DNA from: UBA1563 sp041667115
GTDB taxonomy: Bacteria > Bacteroidota > Ignavibacteria > Ignavibacteriales > Ignavibacteriaceae
NCBI GenBank assembly: GCA_041667115.1
Contig: JBAYFO010000039.1
Span: 1-33,200 of the forward strand
Direction of reading: 5' to 3'
Length of the DNA: 33,200 nucleotides
Shown one piece after another: positions 32,859 to 33,200 of the stretch (its first letter is position 1; every line of letters starts with the position of its first letter). The notes beneath the pieces were generated by a model. That model was not told the origin of the DNA. It did not search any database and worked only from the letters and a program-made list of their open reading frames with translations. The position numbers and the translations under genes are program-made.

Positions 32859-33200
32859 ATGAAAAAGAATTATTCAATTCTCATTCTGCTAACAATCTCT
32901 TTCTTCTCATTAGCAGCGTTCATAGTGTCAGATCTTGATCCGGGTTATGTAAAAGCGTTCGGATGGGGTTCTATATGTGTCTCAAACGGCGGGTATCCAA
33001 AACTAACAAGCTATGATGCTTCCCAGTTTGATTTCCACGACGGAAAGTTTTTTGTTAATGCCGGTGGAACAATTAATCTGCGAACTATTCTTCCCAAAGG
33101 GAAAACTTACAACGATCTTCTAAAAAATTTCAATCTGAAGCATAAAGAATTTAGCAAGATGACGGAAGAGTTAACTTTTTGGAAAATTTATTCAAACTAT
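32859..33200 (+). CDS. Exported protein of unknown function (3' truncated by window)
   Basis: The ATG at 32859 follows AAAGGAG by 6 nt, and the frame stays open for 114 codons to the window end. Residues 1-21 look like a signal peptide or membrane anchor (KKNYSILILLTISFFSLAAF). The mature part starts about SDLDPGYVKAFGWG and contains one Cys. I do not recognise a family. It lies downstream of the secreted amylase, in the same direction, after a hairpin and a repeat. Confidence 0.75.
   Translation, partial: MKKNYSILILLTISFFSLAAFIVSDLDPGYVKAFGWGSICVSNGGYPKLTSYDASQFDFHDGKFFVNAGGTINLRTILPKGKTYNDLLKNFNLKHKEFSKMTEELTFWKIYSNY

Overview
The window looks like a chromosomal segment of an AT-rich, Gram-negative member of the Bacteroidota/Ignavibacteria branch. 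Three things point there: two PorV/PorQ-type outer-membrane proteins (one cut by the left edge), a secreted amylase ending in a type IX secretion sorting domain with the NYPNPFNPTT motif, and two matches to a Bacteroidota-type TAnnTTTG promoter element. The tRNA gene does not encode its CCA end. I see no phage, transposase or CRISPR array. The assignment rests on reading the sequence and not on a database search.

Left part (1-7600). After the tail of a PorV-like protein comes a heavily deleted xylulokinase remnant and then an intact xylose isomerase gene. A tRNA-Lys(CTT) lies on the minus strand. From 7597 down to 2420 the minus strand carries gpmA, then a compact unit: a TPM-domain protein, a YjjX-type NTPase, an ECF sigma factor, its anti-sigma factor, a Cys-containing secreted precursor peptide (HvfA type, with KCGEGKCG motifs), a multinuclear non-haem iron oxidase (MNIO/DUF692, HvfB type), a DUF2063 partner (HvfC type) and a DoxX membrane protein. 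This is a metal-stress RiPP ('bufferin'/HvfA-like) cluster under an apparent dedicated sigma/anti-sigma switch. It is the most interesting system here. An ECF-like promoter candidate precedes the precursor gene, and a perfect 10-bp hairpin separates precursor from maturase.

Centre (7700-19400). A plus-strand haem (tetrapyrrole) cluster: hemX-like, hemA, a zinc-ribbon methyltransferase, hemC, a tandemly duplicated hemD, hemE, hemN, then (after a convergent M14 carboxypeptidase gene) hemG/hemY. These cover glutamyl-tRNA reduction and the steps from porphobilinogen to protoporphyrin IX; hemL, hemB and hemH are not in the window. The hemD gene encodes two full HemD domains, about 72% identical without gaps, and the first has lost several residues that the second keeps.

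Right part (19400-33200). A PorV/PorQ-family protein, a PAP2 phosphatase, and a large orphan hybrid histidine kinase (PAS, HisKA, HATPase, REC, HPt). Then a minus-strand copper cluster: an AraC-type regulator with an N-terminal heavy-metal-binding domain, CopA ATPase and a CopZ-like chaperone, downstream of ornithine aminotransferase (rocD). The end holds a secreted S1/P1-nuclease/phospholipase C-like protein, a T9SS-exported GH13 amylase with two N-terminal carbohydrate-binding-type modules, and the start of an unrecognised exported protein. Several intergenic gaps carry 7-bp-periodic degenerate repeats.

The copper export cluster and the Cys-rich peptide cluster are separate loci but could serve the same metal homeostasis need; that link is inference.
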